DNA from: an uncultured Bacteroidales bacterium
GTDB taxonomy: Bacteria > Bacteroidota > Bacteroidia > Bacteroidales > Bacteroidaceae
Direction of reading: 5' to 3'
Assembly: GCA_902778265.1 (NCBI GenBank)
Contig: CACYXI010000014.1
Coordinates: forward strand, 1-64,000
DNA: 64,000 bases
The first letter of the stretch is position 1. Each line of letters opens with the position of its first letter. The notes under the pieces were generated by a model, which was not told the origin of the DNA, did no database searches, and was given only the letters and a program-made list of their open reading frames with translations. A program made the translations under genes and the position numbers. Below, one piece after another: positions 1 through 9,037 of the stretch.

Positions 1-369
1 TCCAAACGGGGAAACCATACGCTTTCTACATGCTTATCTTGGCCTTCATTTTCGTGCAACAGCAAGACCCAAGCCACCAACTGTTGCCTTATTCTCTAAG
101 GTTTCATCAACGACACGAGACAAGTCGATGACTATCCCTGATATTATTGCACCGCATTGACCAGTCAGCCTCAAGGATAGGGCTCTGAGCGATGTCCCGT
201 TCCCTCGCCTAGCAAGGGAATAAAGCTAATCTACTATACTTCGATTAAGCTGCGAGAGCGTAGTTGTTTTCGCCAATTAAATTGTTGACCGAAGTGATTA
301 TAGAGTTCGCAGCCGTTACTCTGCATGCTTACGTACCATCTCGTCCCGCTGTCAAATCCAGTCAGCCCC
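1..369 (-). ncRNA. ssrA: tmRNA (transfer-messenger RNA), 3' end outside window
   Basis: Rescues stalled ribosomes by adding a degradation tag. On the minus strand the RNA starts with GGGGCTGACTGGATTTGACA at 369. The tag reading frame at 274-245 encodes GENNYALAA followed by TAA, the Bacteroidetes-type tag. The 3' part at the window edge reads AGCATGTAGAAAGCGTATGG and then CCCCGTTTGGA, typical of Bacteroidetes tmRNA. About the last 30 bases (T arm and CCA) lie outside. A protein reading on this strand (234-494) is an artefact of the RNA. Confidence 0.95.
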
Positions 370-404
370 GAATGAAATCGAGTGAATGGTACATATTCTA
401 AATG

Positions 405-436
405 CAAAGTTAGATATTTTTTATGAGATTTGCAAA
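405..436 (-). promoter_or_regulatory. Promoter of tmRNA
   Basis: On the minus strand TTTG (433-436), 20 bases, then TAACTTTG (405-412), matching the Bacteroidetes -33/-7 consensus. Transcription would start near 398, some 29 bases before the mature 5' end, which fits RNase P trimming. Confidence 0.8.
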
Positions 437-503
437 CTTTTCCTCGAAAAATGACTATATCATTCTTATAATAGCAATTATACGTGAATTTCAAGCCCTA
501 TTA

Positions 504-535
504 TTTGCAGATGTTAGTTTTTTTTATTAATTTTG
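504..535 (+). promoter_or_regulatory. Promoter of the polysaccharide export operon
   Basis: TTTG (504-507), 20-base spacer, TAATTTTG (528-535). The export gene starts at 557, so the leader is only about 15 bases. Confidence 0.75.
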
Positions 536-556
536 CCACCTAAGAATTGTTGAAAT

Positions 557-1345
557 ATGAAAAAATACCTCCAGATATTGTTATTGGGATTGCTCATGGT
601 TTCATGTGGCACCCCTCAAGATATTGCATACTTCCAAGATCGTAAGCCAGGAACATCAGCTCCAGCAATAATCAGAAACTCTACACCTTTTAAAGTGCGT
701 CCTGGTGATCGCGTGAGTATATTTGTAAAGTCTCGAAATGAGAAATTGTCACAACAATTTAATATGTATAGTGGCAGTAATATTGGAGCTATAGGTGTGA
801 ACGGTGGCCAAAGTGGATATTTGGTTGATGAAAAAGGAGAAATTGATTTCCCTGTACTTGGCAAGTTGAAACTTGCTGGTATGGATCGTAAGGAAATTAC
901 GGATTCTCTCACAAATATTCTTCGCAACAGCAAACTGGTTGATGATGCTATAGTAAAGGTTGAATACACAGGACTGTATGTTACCATTCTTGGAGAAGGT
1001 GGTGGCAGACGTATTAATATCGATAAGGATCGACTAACATTCTTTGAGCTCCTTGCTCAGATGGGAGACCTTGACATTAATGCACTTCGTAAAAACATAC
1101 TTGTCATTCGTGAGGAGGATGGTGTTCGCAGTCAGTTCGAGATTGACCTGACAAAGATGCAGAATGTATATGACTCTCCTGCATACTATGTTCACCAGAA
1201 TGACATAGTATATATTGAGCCAAATGATAAGACAAAACGTAACTCTACAGTTAACGGTAACCTGTTCCAGACATGGGGATTTTGGACAGGACTCACAGGT
1301 CTTGGTATGACCTTATACTCAATCATAAACCTCTTTGTTAAGTAA
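557..1345 (+). CDS. Polysaccharide export lipoprotein, Wza/BexD type
   Basis: Outer-membrane export protein for exopolysaccharide or capsule. Residues 1-17 are a lipoprotein signal ending in the lipobox LMVSC (Cys17). A Poly_export domain starts near residue 45 (FKVRPGDRVSIFV) and an SLBB-like part follows from about 140 (YVTILGEGGGRR). The last 25 residues are hydrophobic (WTGLTGLGMTLYSI). At 262 residues it is shorter than E. coli Wza (about 380) but normal for Bacteroidales. The kinase gene follows after 3 bases, so the two are surely co-transcribed. Confidence 0.92.
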   Translation: MKKYLQILLLGLLMVSCGTPQDIAYFQDRKPGTSAPAIIRNSTPFKVRPGDRVSIFVKSRNEKLSQQFNMYSGSNIGAIGVNGGQSGYLVDEKGEIDFPVLGKLKLAGMDRKEITDSLTNILRNSKLVDDAIVKVEYTGLYVTILGEGGGRRINIDKDRLTFFELLAQMGDLDINALRKNILVIREEDGVRSQFEIDLTKMQNVYDSPAYYVHQNDIVYIEPNDKTKRNSTVNGNLFQTWGFWTGLTGLGMTLYSIINLFVK

Positions 1346-1348
1346 ACT

Positions 1349-3859
1349 ATGAATAATACTAATAATAAGGCAAAACAAATGCTCAATGAGCAGGACGGTG
1401 GTAGCAGTTTTGACTTCTCTGCCATTCCAGGTCTGTGCATCAGTAACTGGTTTTGGTTCGTTCTCTGTATAACCATTACATGTTCAGCTGCATTTATTTT
1501 TATCCGCATAACACAGCCAACATATATACGTAGTGCAGCTCTTGTTGTTAAAGATGCAAAGGAGACCGAGGCTATAGACAACGTATTTACAAGATTCAGG
1601 AATGGAAAGAGCATAATGCCAAATACATCTCTGAATAATGAGATTATTGCTTTCCGTAAGCCAGACCTTATGGAAGAGGTTGTGAAGCAGTTGGACCTGA
1701 ATACCAAATATGAAGTTAGAGGACATTTGCGCAATACCGCTCTTTATGGCTCAAGTCTTCCAATTACAGTAAAGTTCACATCACAGAGCATAAATACCGA
1801 GTTTGATGTTGATGTCAGAAAGAATGATGTGCTCTATCTTGTATGGGATAAGAAACATAGTGCTGGTCATGGAAAACTAAAAATTAAAGGCCAGTTAAAT
1901 AAGCCAATTAAAACACCTTTTGGCTATATTACTGTCATTCCATCGAATAATTTCGCTGCCCGTTTTAATGACTATATTACAGTAACAAGAACAACCGTTG
2001 CTGCTGCCACCTCATATTTCCTTAGCAACCTATATGTTGCAAACACAGATGAGAGGTCGTCGGTAATCGATCTCTCTCTTACAGACGTGAACATCGAACG
2101 AGCTGACGATGTCCTCAACACGCTTATTGCCGTCTATAACAAGCAATGGATAGAAGATCGAAATCAAATTATCAAATCTACGAACCAATTCATCAAAGCG
2201 CGTCTTGTTGATTTGGAGAAAGAACTTGATGATGTTGAGGACGAGATGAGTAGCTATCAGATTTCAAATCATACCCTTGATCTCACGAATGATGGCCATC
2301 GCTATATGCAACGCTCATACACTTACGATGATCAAGGTTTGTCATTTGAGAACGAACTTACACTCACCCAGTATTTCCGTAATTACATAAGCAAGATAAA
2401 AGACTACGACCATACTCTTCCGCTAAGTGCAGGCATTAACAACCCTGCACTTCAGCAGCAGGTTAACGAGTATAATGGTTTGGTGCTTGAACGTAGTAAC
2501 CTCATTTCTGCTTCGTCTGAATCAAACCCTATGGTGGGCGATATCATGAAGCAGATGGAAGTGCAGCGTCGTGGTATATTGACAACTCTTGATACACATT
2601 TGACTATGCTTAATACACAGGTACAGATGTTGCATACAAACAACCAACGTAACAATCAGGAAATAGATAAGACGCCTTCAAAGGCAAAGAAATATGCAGA
2701 GATTGAACGTCGTCGTAAAATTAAGGAGCAACTATATACCTATCTCCTTCAAACTCGTGAGCAGAACAATTTGAACCAGACATTCGACGCATACAATACA
2801 CGTGTGCTTCAGCGTTCAAGTGGTTCAAGTCAACAGGCCTACCCTGACAACAAGAAGATTTGGATGATAGCACTCGGAATTGGCTTTGGTTTCCCATTTC
2901 TTGTTATCGTACTTCGTGAATTCCTTAATACGAAGGTTCGTGGACGTAAAGATATTGAGAAACTCTCAATACCGTTTGTTGGCGAACTTCCACAACTTGA
3001 GTTCCCTGATGAGGAGAGTACTTCTTACGTCAAGACCGTCACAGATAAGATTAAGAACCTCAAACGCAATAGTAGCGTGAACCGCAGGAAACGTGGCAAG
3101 GCAAAAGCTCATATTGTGGTAAAGCAGGGAAGTCGTAACATTATCAACGAGGCATTCCGTGTGCTTCGTACTAATGTTGAGTTTATGATTGGTCAGAATA
3201 AGGAGCTAAAGGTTATAATGACTACCTCTGCAAACCCGGGCTCTGGTAAGACATTTATAAGTTACAACCTTGCAAAATGTATGTCACTCAAGGGCAAGAA
3301 AGTATGTGCTATCGACCTTGACCTTCGTCGTCGTTCTCTTTCTGATTATGTAGGAAAGCCTGACCAAGGTGTTTCTGACTATATCAACGGAGCAGTAGCA
3401 GATTGGCATGATATCCTTGTTCCAGGTGAGGGTTCTGATACATTCTTCATACTCCCTGCTGGTACCTTGCCTCCTAACCCTGCCGAGATTATCAGTTATG
3501 ATCGTTTCGCGGAAATGATAAATGAGATTCGTGAAGAGTTTGACTATGTATTCTTCGATTGTCCTCCTGTAGAGATAGTTGCAGATACAAGTATTCTTGC
3601 AAAGTATGCTGACATATCACTCTTCGTGATCCGCGTAGGACTTATGGAGCTCGACTTCCTGCCTGTCATCGAGGAATATTATGATGATCAGCGTTTCAAT
3701 AACATGGGTGTAATCCTTAATGGTACTCTCACGGCCAACTCTCGCTATGGATATCGTCGCTATGGATATCGCTATGGATATGGTTACGGCTATGGATATG
3801 GTGGCTACGGCTACTATGGAAGTGGATATTCTGAAGGATATAGCAGTAAGGAGTTCTAA
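1349..3859 (+). CDS. Wzc-like chain-length determinant / tyrosine autokinase
   Basis: Inner-membrane protein that controls polymer length and export through tyrosine phosphorylation. Two membrane segments (about 32-54 and 508-529) flank a periplasmic Wzz domain with a coiled-coil region around 290-330. The cytoplasmic BY-kinase part has Walker A (SANPGSGKT, near 628), Walker A' (VCAIDLDLRRR, near 652) and Walker B (YVFFDCPP, near 733). The C terminus from about 797 alternates Tyr with Gly and Arg: the autophosphorylated tyrosine cluster. Neighbours are the export lipoprotein and a PHP phosphatase, the expected partner set. Confidence 0.94.
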   Translation: MNNTNNKAKQMLNEQDGGSSFDFSAIPGLCISNWFWFVLCITITCSAAFIFIRITQPTYIRSAALVVKDAKETEAIDNVFTRFRNGKSIMPNTSLNNEIIAFRKPDLMEEVVKQLDLNTKYEVRGHLRNTALYGSSLPITVKFTSQSINTEFDVDVRKNDVLYLVWDKKHSAGHGKLKIKGQLNKPIKTPFGYITVIPSNNFAARFNDYITVTRTTVAAATSYFLSNLYVANTDERSSVIDLSLTDVNIERADDVLNTLIAVYNKQWIEDRNQIIKSTNQFIKARLVDLEKELDDVEDEMSSYQISNHTLDLTNDGHRYMQRSYTYDDQGLSFENELTLTQYFRNYISKIKDYDHTLPLSAGINNPALQQQVNEYNGLVLERSNLISASSESNPMVGDIMKQMEVQRRGILTTLDTHLTMLNTQVQMLHTNNQRNNQEIDKTPSKAKKYAEIERRRKIKEQLYTYLLQTREQNNLNQTFDAYNTRVLQRSSGSSQQAYPDNKKIWMIALGIGFGFPFLVIVLREFLNTKVRGRKDIEKLSIPFVGELPQLEFPDEESTSYVKTVTDKIKNLKRNSSVNRRKRGKAKAHIVVKQGSRNIINEAFRVLRTNVEFMIGQNKELKVIMTTSANPGSGKTFISYNLAKCMSLKGKKVCAIDLDLRRRSLSDYVGKPDQGVSDYINGAVADWHDILVPGEGSDTFFILPAGTLPPNPAEIISYDRFAEMINEIREEFDYVFFDCPPVEIVADTSILAKYADISLFVIRVGLMELDFLPVIEEYYDDQRFNNMGVILNGTLTANSRYGYRRYGYRYGYGYGYGYGGYGYYGSGYSEGYSSKEF

Positions 3860-3862
3860 GTT

Positions 3863-4582
3863 ATGTGGCCTTTCTCGAGCAAATATAATCTGCAACAATC
3901 AGGCATCTTTGATGGATGGACTGACCGTCATTCCCATATACTTCCTGGTGTGGATGATGGAATACAAACAGTCAATGATTCGCTTGCCATTCTCTCAATG
4001 TATGAGCAGATGGGAGTAAAGAAAGTTTGGCTTACACCTCATATTATGGAGGATTGCCCTAACACTCCCGACAAGCTCAAAGCTCGTTTTGAAGAACTTA
4101 AATCTGCATATCAAGGCAATATTAAACTTGCCTTGTCGGCAGAGAATATGATGGACGGCCTTTTTGTAAAGAGGTTGGAACAAGGAATTCTCATGCCGTA
4201 TGGTGACAATCAAGGCGAATTACTCATTGAGACATCATACGTTCAGCCCCCGATGCGTATGGATGGTATTCTAAGAGATATGCAAAAGGCTGGTTTCACG
4301 CCTGTTCTTGCACATCCGGAACGCTATCTGTATATGGATGCGGAAAAATATGAGAACATTAAGGAGATGGGAGTGAAATTTCAGTTGAATGTTACTTCCC
4401 TGATTGGAGCGTATGGCAATCAGGTAAAGGAACGTGCAGAATACCTACTCAACGAAGGCTACTATAATTATAGTGGTTCTGATGCTCATTCCTATCATGC
4501 CATCCAACGTGCTTTTGAACATAAAGCATTGAAAAAGAATATGGTTGCAGCCATACGTAAATACCTATCATCCGCCAACTAA
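3863..4582 (+). CDS. PHP-type tyrosine-protein phosphatase, CpsB/YwqE family
   Basis: Metal-dependent phosphatase expected to dephosphorylate the kinase encoded 3 bases upstream. The N-terminal metal motif DRHSHILPGVDDG (about 22-34) is the PHP signature; further metal residues fit LAHPERY (near 149) and SGSDAHS (near 209). At 239 residues it has the usual length. It completes an export/kinase/phosphatase module, although no glycosyltransferase genes lie next to it. Confidence 0.92.
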   Translation: MWPFSSKYNLQQSGIFDGWTDRHSHILPGVDDGIQTVNDSLAILSMYEQMGVKKVWLTPHIMEDCPNTPDKLKARFEELKSAYQGNIKLALSAENMMDGLFVKRLEQGILMPYGDNQGELLIETSYVQPPMRMDGILRDMQKAGFTPVLAHPERYLYMDAEKYENIKEMGVKFQLNVTSLIGAYGNQVKERAEYLLNEGYYNYSGSDAHSYHAIQRAFEHKALKKNMVAAIRKYLSSAN

Positions 4583-4591
4583 TTTCACACT

Positions 4592-5161
4592 ATGAAAATA
4601 GTTTACTTTCACGGATTCGGTTCTTCTGGTGCAAGTGGAACTGTAGAAATCCTACGCAGAATATTTCCTAATGATGAAATAATTGCACCAGACATTCCTA
4701 TTGAACCGCTTGAAGCCCTTCCGTATCTGAAACAATATTGCGAAGAGGAGCAGCCTGATATAATCTTAGGTACGAGCATGGGGGGAATGTATGCTCACCA
4801 AATGAAAGGTTTTAAACGTATCTGTGTGAATCCAGCTCTTAATATGTCAACAGGAGCAGGATTAAAGACTGGTGTTCACAAGTTCTTTAATCGTCGTAAG
4901 GATAATCAGAAGGAATTTAAGGTTACGCGAGAACTCATTCAACATCATAATCAGATAGAGCGACAGCAGTTCAAGGATATTACAGATGATGATCGTGAGA
5001 AATGCTATGGACTTTTTGGCATTAATGATCCTGTTGTCAAGACTTACGACCTCTTTCGTAAGTATTATCCAAATGCACAACGCTTTGAAGGAGAGCATCG
5101 TCTTAACGAGAAAGTGCTTCGCAAAGTCGTACTACCTTTAATTGAAAAGCTACGTTCATGA
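4592..5161 (+). CDS. YqiA/UPF0227-like alpha/beta-hydrolase
   Basis: Probable small esterase. The start MKIVYFHGFGSSGAS carries the oxyanion-type HGFGSS motif, and the nucleophile elbow is GTSMGGM (Ser near 63). A late His (GEHRLNE) could complete the triad. It starts 9 bases after the phosphatase stop, so it is probably read with the export operon, though a role there is not evident. Its stop overlaps the start of the next gene (ATGA). Substrate unknown. Confidence 0.8.
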   Translation: MKIVYFHGFGSSGASGTVEILRRIFPNDEIIAPDIPIEPLEALPYLKQYCEEEQPDIILGTSMGGMYAHQMKGFKRICVNPALNMSTGAGLKTGVHKFFNRRKDNQKEFKVTRELIQHHNQIERQQFKDITDDDREKCYGLFGINDPVVKTYDLFRKYYPNAQRFEGEHRLNEKVLRKVVLPLIEKLRS

Positions 5162-5712
5162 ATTATCAGCAGATAATAGATCATTACTACACTCCAGGCA
5201 AACTTCGCGACATATTGATGGTGCATAGCAGAAAGGTTGCCGACAAGGCTCTAAAAGTCTGCAAAGATTCAGAGCAAAAAGCATTCATAGAAGCTGCGGC
5301 TATGCTCCACGATATTGGCATCATACGATGTGATGCGTCAGGAATAGAGTGTTATGGCAAAGAGCCATACATCTGTCATGGACGGATAGGAGCGCAGATG
5401 TTACGTGAGGATGCTCATCTGTTTGGAATGACGCAAGAAGAAATTGAGCCTTATGCACGTGTCTGCGAATGTCATACAGGTGCTGGACTTACAAGGCAAC
5501 AGATTATCTCTCAATCCCTTCCTCTTCCACATGAGGATTTCCTGCCTGAGACTTTGGAGGAACAGATTATATGTTATGCTGACAAGTTTTTCTCTAAAAC
5601 TCACCCAGAAGTGGAGAAATCATACGAGCGTGCATTAAAAAGTATAGAGAAGTTCGGAGAAGAAGGAGCTGAACGTTTTAAGAAATGGCACGAGATTTTT
5701 AATGAAAAATGA
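5158..5712 (+). CDS. HD-domain (HDIG-type) metal-dependent hydrolase
   Basis: HD-superfamily phosphohydrolase of 184 residues. His20 (MVHSRKVADKA), the HD pair in MLHDIG (near 50) and later His residues (ICHGRIGAQML, CECHTGAGL) give the metal-binding pattern. Translationally coupled to the previous gene by ATGA. The last residues N-E-K and the stop lie in the left arm of the mirror repeat at 5701-5782, so the natural C terminus may have been altered by the element. Substrate not predictable. Confidence 0.85.
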   Translation: MNYQQIIDHYYTPGKLRDILMVHSRKVADKALKVCKDSEQKAFIEAAAMLHDIGIIRCDASGIECYGKEPYICHGRIGAQMLREDAHLFGMTQEEIEPYARVCECHTGAGLTRQQIISQSLPLPHEDFLPETLEEQIICYADKFFSKTHPEVEKSYERALKSIEKFGEEGAERFKKWHEIFNEK

Positions 5713-5782
5713 AAAGTGAAAAATACAAGTTACGCTTTAAAATTGAAAAAGTAACTTGTATTTTTCACTTTTCATTTTATAA
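5701..5782. repeat. Mirror element, family A (GAAAAAT words)
   Basis: Left arm of GAAAAAT/GTGAAAA words ending in TACAAGTTAC, a short centre, then GTAACTTGTATTTTTCACTT and more of the complement. Lies between convergent genes and provides the stop codon of the HD gene. Could act as a two-way terminator. Confidence 0.8.
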
Positions 5783-5791
5783 TTATATCAT

Positions 5792-6979
5792 TTATTTAAT
5801 GATTCCTAACTCTGTAAATATTCCCTTGAGAATCTCAACCGAACGGTCAACCTGTTCCTTTGTATGGGTTGCCATAAGAGCATATCTAACCAAGGTATCA
5901 GATGGAGCGCAAGCTGGTGGAACAACAGGATTGATGAACACGCCACGCTCAAACGCAATTGCTGTAACAGCAAATGTCTTTTCCATATCACGGATGTAAA
6001 GCGGAATGATAGGAGACTCTGTATCACCAATCTCAAACCCCTCCTCCTTGAAGCGGCTAAGAGCATAGTTGGTTACATCCCAAAGAGCCTTGATACGCTG
6101 TGGCTCACTTTTGATGATATCAAGAGCACACTTGGCAGCAGCAGTAGCAGCAGGTGTGTTAGATGCAGAGAACATATATGTACGAGCAGAATGACGCAGA
6201 TAGTTGATTGTATCCCAGTCGCCTGCTATGAATCCACCAATAGAAGCCAAAGACTTAGAGAATGTACCCATAATCAGGTCAACCTCATCAGTCAAGCCGA
6301 AATGGTCACATACACCACGACCTTGCTTGCCGAATACACCAATACCATGAGCCTCATCAACCATGATAGAGCAGTTGTACTTCTTCTTTAGCTCAACAAT
6401 CTCAGGCAGTTTACAGAGGTCACCCTCCATTGAGAATACGCCATCAACAACGATGAGCTTGATAGCGTCATAAGGCAGAGTCTTGAGAACACGCTCAAGA
6501 TCCTCCATATCGTTATGTTTGAACTTCAACTGATGAGCGAAGCTAAGACGACGACCGTCTACAATACTTGCGTGGTCACGGTCATCACAGATAATGTAGT
6601 CCTCACGACCACCAATAGCAGCAATGACACCAGAGTTTACTGTGAAACCAGTAGAGAAACACAAAGCCTCTTCTTTACCAACAAACTCTGCAAGTTCTTT
6701 CTCCAGATTAACGTGAATATCAAGTGTACCATTGAGGAAACGACTACCTGCACATCCTGTACCATACTTATCGGTTGCAGCCTTAGCAGCATCAATAATG
6801 CGCTGATCGCCCACAAGACCTGTATATGCATTTGAGCCAAACATCAGCACGTGATGCTCACCCATTTCTACCTCGGTACCCTGCTTGCCAGTGATGCAAC
6901 GAAAATAAGGGTACAATCCCTTTTCCTGCAACTTCTGTGGCAAGCGATAATTCTTGTACTTTTCTTGTAACTGTCCCAT
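5792..6979 (-). CDS. spt: Serine palmitoyltransferase (alpha-oxoamine synthase family)
   Basis: PLP enzyme that condenses serine with a fatty acyl-CoA in the first step of sphingolipid synthesis; known in Bacteroides and Prevotella. 395 residues. Seen: PLP-stacking His136 in DRDHASIVDG, PLP-phosphate region DEAHGIGVFG (208-217), Schiff-base Lys242 in GTFSKSLASIGG. The alternative is another family member (2-amino-3-ketobutyrate-CoA ligase or 8-amino-7-oxononanoate synthase). Absence of biotin genes and the divergent lipid kinase favour SPT. A TAACTTTG box lies about 70 bases upstream. Confidence 0.85.
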   Translation of the reverse strand: MGQLQEKYKNYRLPQKLQEKGLYPYFRCITGKQGTEVEMGEHHVLMFGSNAYTGLVGDQRIIDAAKAATDKYGTGCAGSRFLNGTLDIHVNLEKELAEFVGKEEALCFSTGFTVNSGVIAAIGGREDYIICDDRDHASIVDGRRLSFAHQLKFKHNDMEDLERVLKTLPYDAIKLIVVDGVFSMEGDLCKLPEIVELKKKYNCSIMVDEAHGIGVFGKQGRGVCDHFGLTDEVDLIMGTFSKSLASIGGFIAGDWDTINYLRHSARTYMFSASNTPAATAAAKCALDIIKSEPQRIKALWDVTNYALSRFKEEGFEIGDTESPIIPLYIRDMEKTFAVTAIAFERGVFINPVVPPACAPSDTLVRYALMATHTKEQVDRSVEILKGIFTELGIIK

Positions 6980-7049
6980 TACTATATTATAATGTATATT
7001 TTAATCATTTTACAGCGAACCGAAAACACATAGTTATCCATTCAGCTTG

Positions 7050-7057
7050 CAAAGTTA
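7050..7057 (-). promoter_or_regulatory. Promoter -7 box of spt
   Basis: TAACTTTG on the minus strand, about 70 bases before the start codon. No clear -33 TTTG at the usual distance. Confidence 0.55.
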
Positions 7058-7152
7058 CAAAAAAAATGGCTAAAATGGTACATTTGAGGCAATAAAAATC
7101 TCTTTTTCGTTAAAAATTCATTATAACATCTACAAATCTATGCTTTTTTTTA

Positions 7153-7160
7153 TAAATTTG
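7153..7160 (+). promoter_or_regulatory. Promoter -7 box of the lipid kinase gene
   Basis: TAAATTTG followed by CATTC. No good -33 box. The mRNA would then carry mirror element 7180-7278 as its leader. Confidence 0.5.
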
Positions 7161-7179
7161 CATTCAAAATAAATGATAA

Positions 7180-7278
7180 AATGAAAAATCATAAAATTTT
7201 AAAATACAGATTACCTTACTAAGGTTATGGTGTAAATTGTATTTTTCGTTTTTCGCTTTTCATTTCTCATTTTCAATT
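7180..7278. repeat. Mirror element, family A, in the lipid kinase leader
   Basis: Degenerate arms (AAATGAAAAATCATAAAATT ... TTTTTCGCTTTTCATTTCTC) around a centre with GATTACCTTACTAAGGTTAT. It ends directly at the start codon of the kinase gene, so its fold would sit in the 5' leader. Confidence 0.65.
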
Positions 7279-8334
7279 ATGCAAAAGATAGTATTCATCA
7301 TAAATCCAATATCCGGTACGGCAAGCAAGAAATCAATGCCGGCTCTGATTGATAAGTATATCGACAAGGACCGGTTCGACGTTGAGATAAAGTTTACCGA
7401 ATACGCTGGTCATGCTTCGGTTCTCGCCACGGAAGCTAAGGAGGCGGGAATCGATATTGTCGTTGCTGTGGGGGGCGACGGAACCATCAACGAGGTTGCG
7501 CGTGCCTTGACCCAGAGTAAGACTGCCCTTGGCATCATACCATGTGGTTCGGGCAACGGACTTGCCCGCCATCTGATGCTACCTCTCAACACCAAGGGCG
7601 CTCTTGAGGTTATCAATAACTGCGAAATCCACGATCTTGACTATGGTGTTATCAATGGGCATCCATTCTTCTGTACTTGCGGAATGGGCTTTGATGCCTT
7701 TATAAGTGCCAAGTTTGCAGAGGCTGGCAAGCGTGGACCTATCACATACGCAGAGAACATACTGAAGGAAGGACTGAGCTACAAGCCTGAGACCTATACT
7801 CTTACGCTTGATGATGCAGAGATAAGCTACAAGGCATTTCTCGTGTCATGCGCTAATGCCTCACAATACGGTAACGATGCCTATATAGCCCCACAGGCAA
7901 GCATGAAAGATGGTCTGATGGATGTTGTCATCATCGAACCTTTTGATGTGTTAGAAGCCCCAAGTATCAGTCTGGAGATGTTTAACAAAACCTTAGACAA
8001 GAACTCAAAGATTAAGTGTTTTAAGACGAGTAAAGTCCATATTCATCGCGAACAACCGGGGGTGATTCACTACGACGGTGACCCGATAGAAGCACCTGCC
8101 GACCTTGACATTGAACTTGTTCATCGAGGCATACGTATCATCGTTAATCCTAATGCTGATAAGCGTCGTCGCCGTCCTAATAGGGTGCAGAGTGCCTTTA
8201 GTAACTTTTTTAGCGAGTTACAAAACGTAAAGAACGGTATGGAGCATCTTACATCAGAGGTTGGGCAGCAGGTCGGTAATCCTGTACGCCAGGTAAAAGC
8301 GGTAAGCGAGTATATACAGAGCAAACTGAAGTAA
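7279..8334 (+). CDS. Diacylglycerol/sphingoid-base kinase family lipid kinase
   Basis: DAGK catalytic domain protein (YegS/BmrU/sphingosine kinase family) that phosphorylates a lipid hydroxyl with ATP. N terminus MQKIVFIINPISG; nucleotide motif VAVGGDGTINEV with GGDGT at 65-69; GSGNGLARH near 89-97 is the second conserved loop. The longer frame from 7237 adds 14 residues that are only translated repeat DNA, so I start at 7279. Divergent from the serine palmitoyltransferase, which suggests a sphingoid or related lipid as substrate; this is inference. Confidence 0.88.
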   Translation: MQKIVFIINPISGTASKKSMPALIDKYIDKDRFDVEIKFTEYAGHASVLATEAKEAGIDIVVAVGGDGTINEVARALTQSKTALGIIPCGSGNGLARHLMLPLNTKGALEVINNCEIHDLDYGVINGHPFFCTCGMGFDAFISAKFAEAGKRGPITYAENILKEGLSYKPETYTLTLDDAEISYKAFLVSCANASQYGNDAYIAPQASMKDGLMDVVIIEPFDVLEAPSISLEMFNKTLDKNSKIKCFKTSKVHIHREQPGVIHYDGDPIEAPADLDIELVHRGIRIIVNPNADKRRRRPNRVQSAFSNFFSELQNVKNGMEHLTSEVGQQVGNPVRQVKAVSEYIQSKLK

Positions 8335-8365
8335 AGAGTTTCCTCATTTCCTTGAAGTTCATAAC

Positions 8366-8941
8366 GTGGTTATAGAAGAACATCCTCTGCATCCTTTCCT
8401 GCCTCAAAATGGTAAAATACTGTTTCTTGGCAGTTTCCCTCCACCAAAAGCCCGATGGAGCATGGAGTGGTTCTATCCTAATTGGATAAACGATTTTTGG
8501 CGAATACAAGGGCTTATCCATTTTGCTGATAAGACGTATTTTGAAGTGAAAGGAGAGAAGCGCTTTGACAAAGAGCATATTGTGTCTTTCTGTGAGGAAA
8601 AGGGTATGGCATTCTTTGATACGGCAAGAAAGGTGTGCCGTTTGAAGGATAATGCGGACGATAATTTTCTTGATGTTCTTGAGCCTACGGATGTCTTTGC
8701 CTTGCTAGATCAGATGCCTTCTTGCTCTATGGTCGTCACTACTGGAGGAAAGGCAAGTGAGGAGATATGCAACTATTTCAATTCGCAAGGCATTAAGGTG
8801 AAAGTTCCGAGGGTAGGGGAGAGCGTATGCATTAATTCTGACCGTTGGAATGGCACTTGGTGGAGAATGCCAAGCAGTTCACGAGCCTACCCTATGAAAT
8901 TGGAGAAGAAAGCGGAATATTACAGGTTGCTTTCTTTTTGA
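8366..8941 (+). CDS. Uracil-DNA glycosylase superfamily protein (Mug/UDG-like)
   Basis: Probable base-excision glycosylase or relative. Motif 1 appears as LFLGSFPPPKARWSM (about 19-33), in place of the GxxPG seen in classical UDGs, and motif 2 as MPSSSRAYP near the C terminus. 191 residues. The frame opens with GTG at 8366; no ATG fits before the conserved HPLHPFLP. The 31-base gap after the lipid kinase suggests co-transcription. Substrate specificity cannot be read from the sequence. Confidence 0.72.
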   Translation: MVIEEHPLHPFLPQNGKILFLGSFPPPKARWSMEWFYPNWINDFWRIQGLIHFADKTYFEVKGEKRFDKEHIVSFCEEKGMAFFDTARKVCRLKDNADDNFLDVLEPTDVFALLDQMPSCSMVVTTGGKASEEICNYFNSQGIKVKVPRVGESVCINSDRWNGTWWRMPSSSRAYPMKLEKKAEYYRLLSF

Positions 8942-8964
8942 GAGCTATGGGTACACCTTTTTTA

Positions 8965-8988
8965 TATATAACCGAACTCGGTTATATA
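8965..8988. repeat. Short palindrome
   Basis: ATATAACCGA, two bases, TCGGTTATAT: a near-perfect palindrome just past the UDG-like gene, 12 bases before the terminator hairpin. Could be part of the terminator or a protein-binding site. Confidence 0.6.
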
Positions 8989-9000
8989 TTAGTTAATGAT

Positions 9001-9029
9001 AAAAGCCATCCCGAACGAGATGGCTTTTT
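9001..9029. terminator. Bidirectional terminator
   Basis: AAAAGCCATC, eight-base loop, GATGGCTTTTT between convergent genes; T/A tracts on both sides let it work for either strand. Confidence 0.85.
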
Positions 9030-9037
9030 CCCTATAA

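Noticed and set aside
234..494. 86-codon minus-strand frame at the left end
   Set aside because: It runs through the tmRNA and its promoter; the conserved feature is the RNA with the GENNYALAA tag.
7237..7278. Upstream ATG of the lipid kinase gene
   Set aside because: The added residues are a translation of the family A arm (FHFSF) and are not conserved protein.
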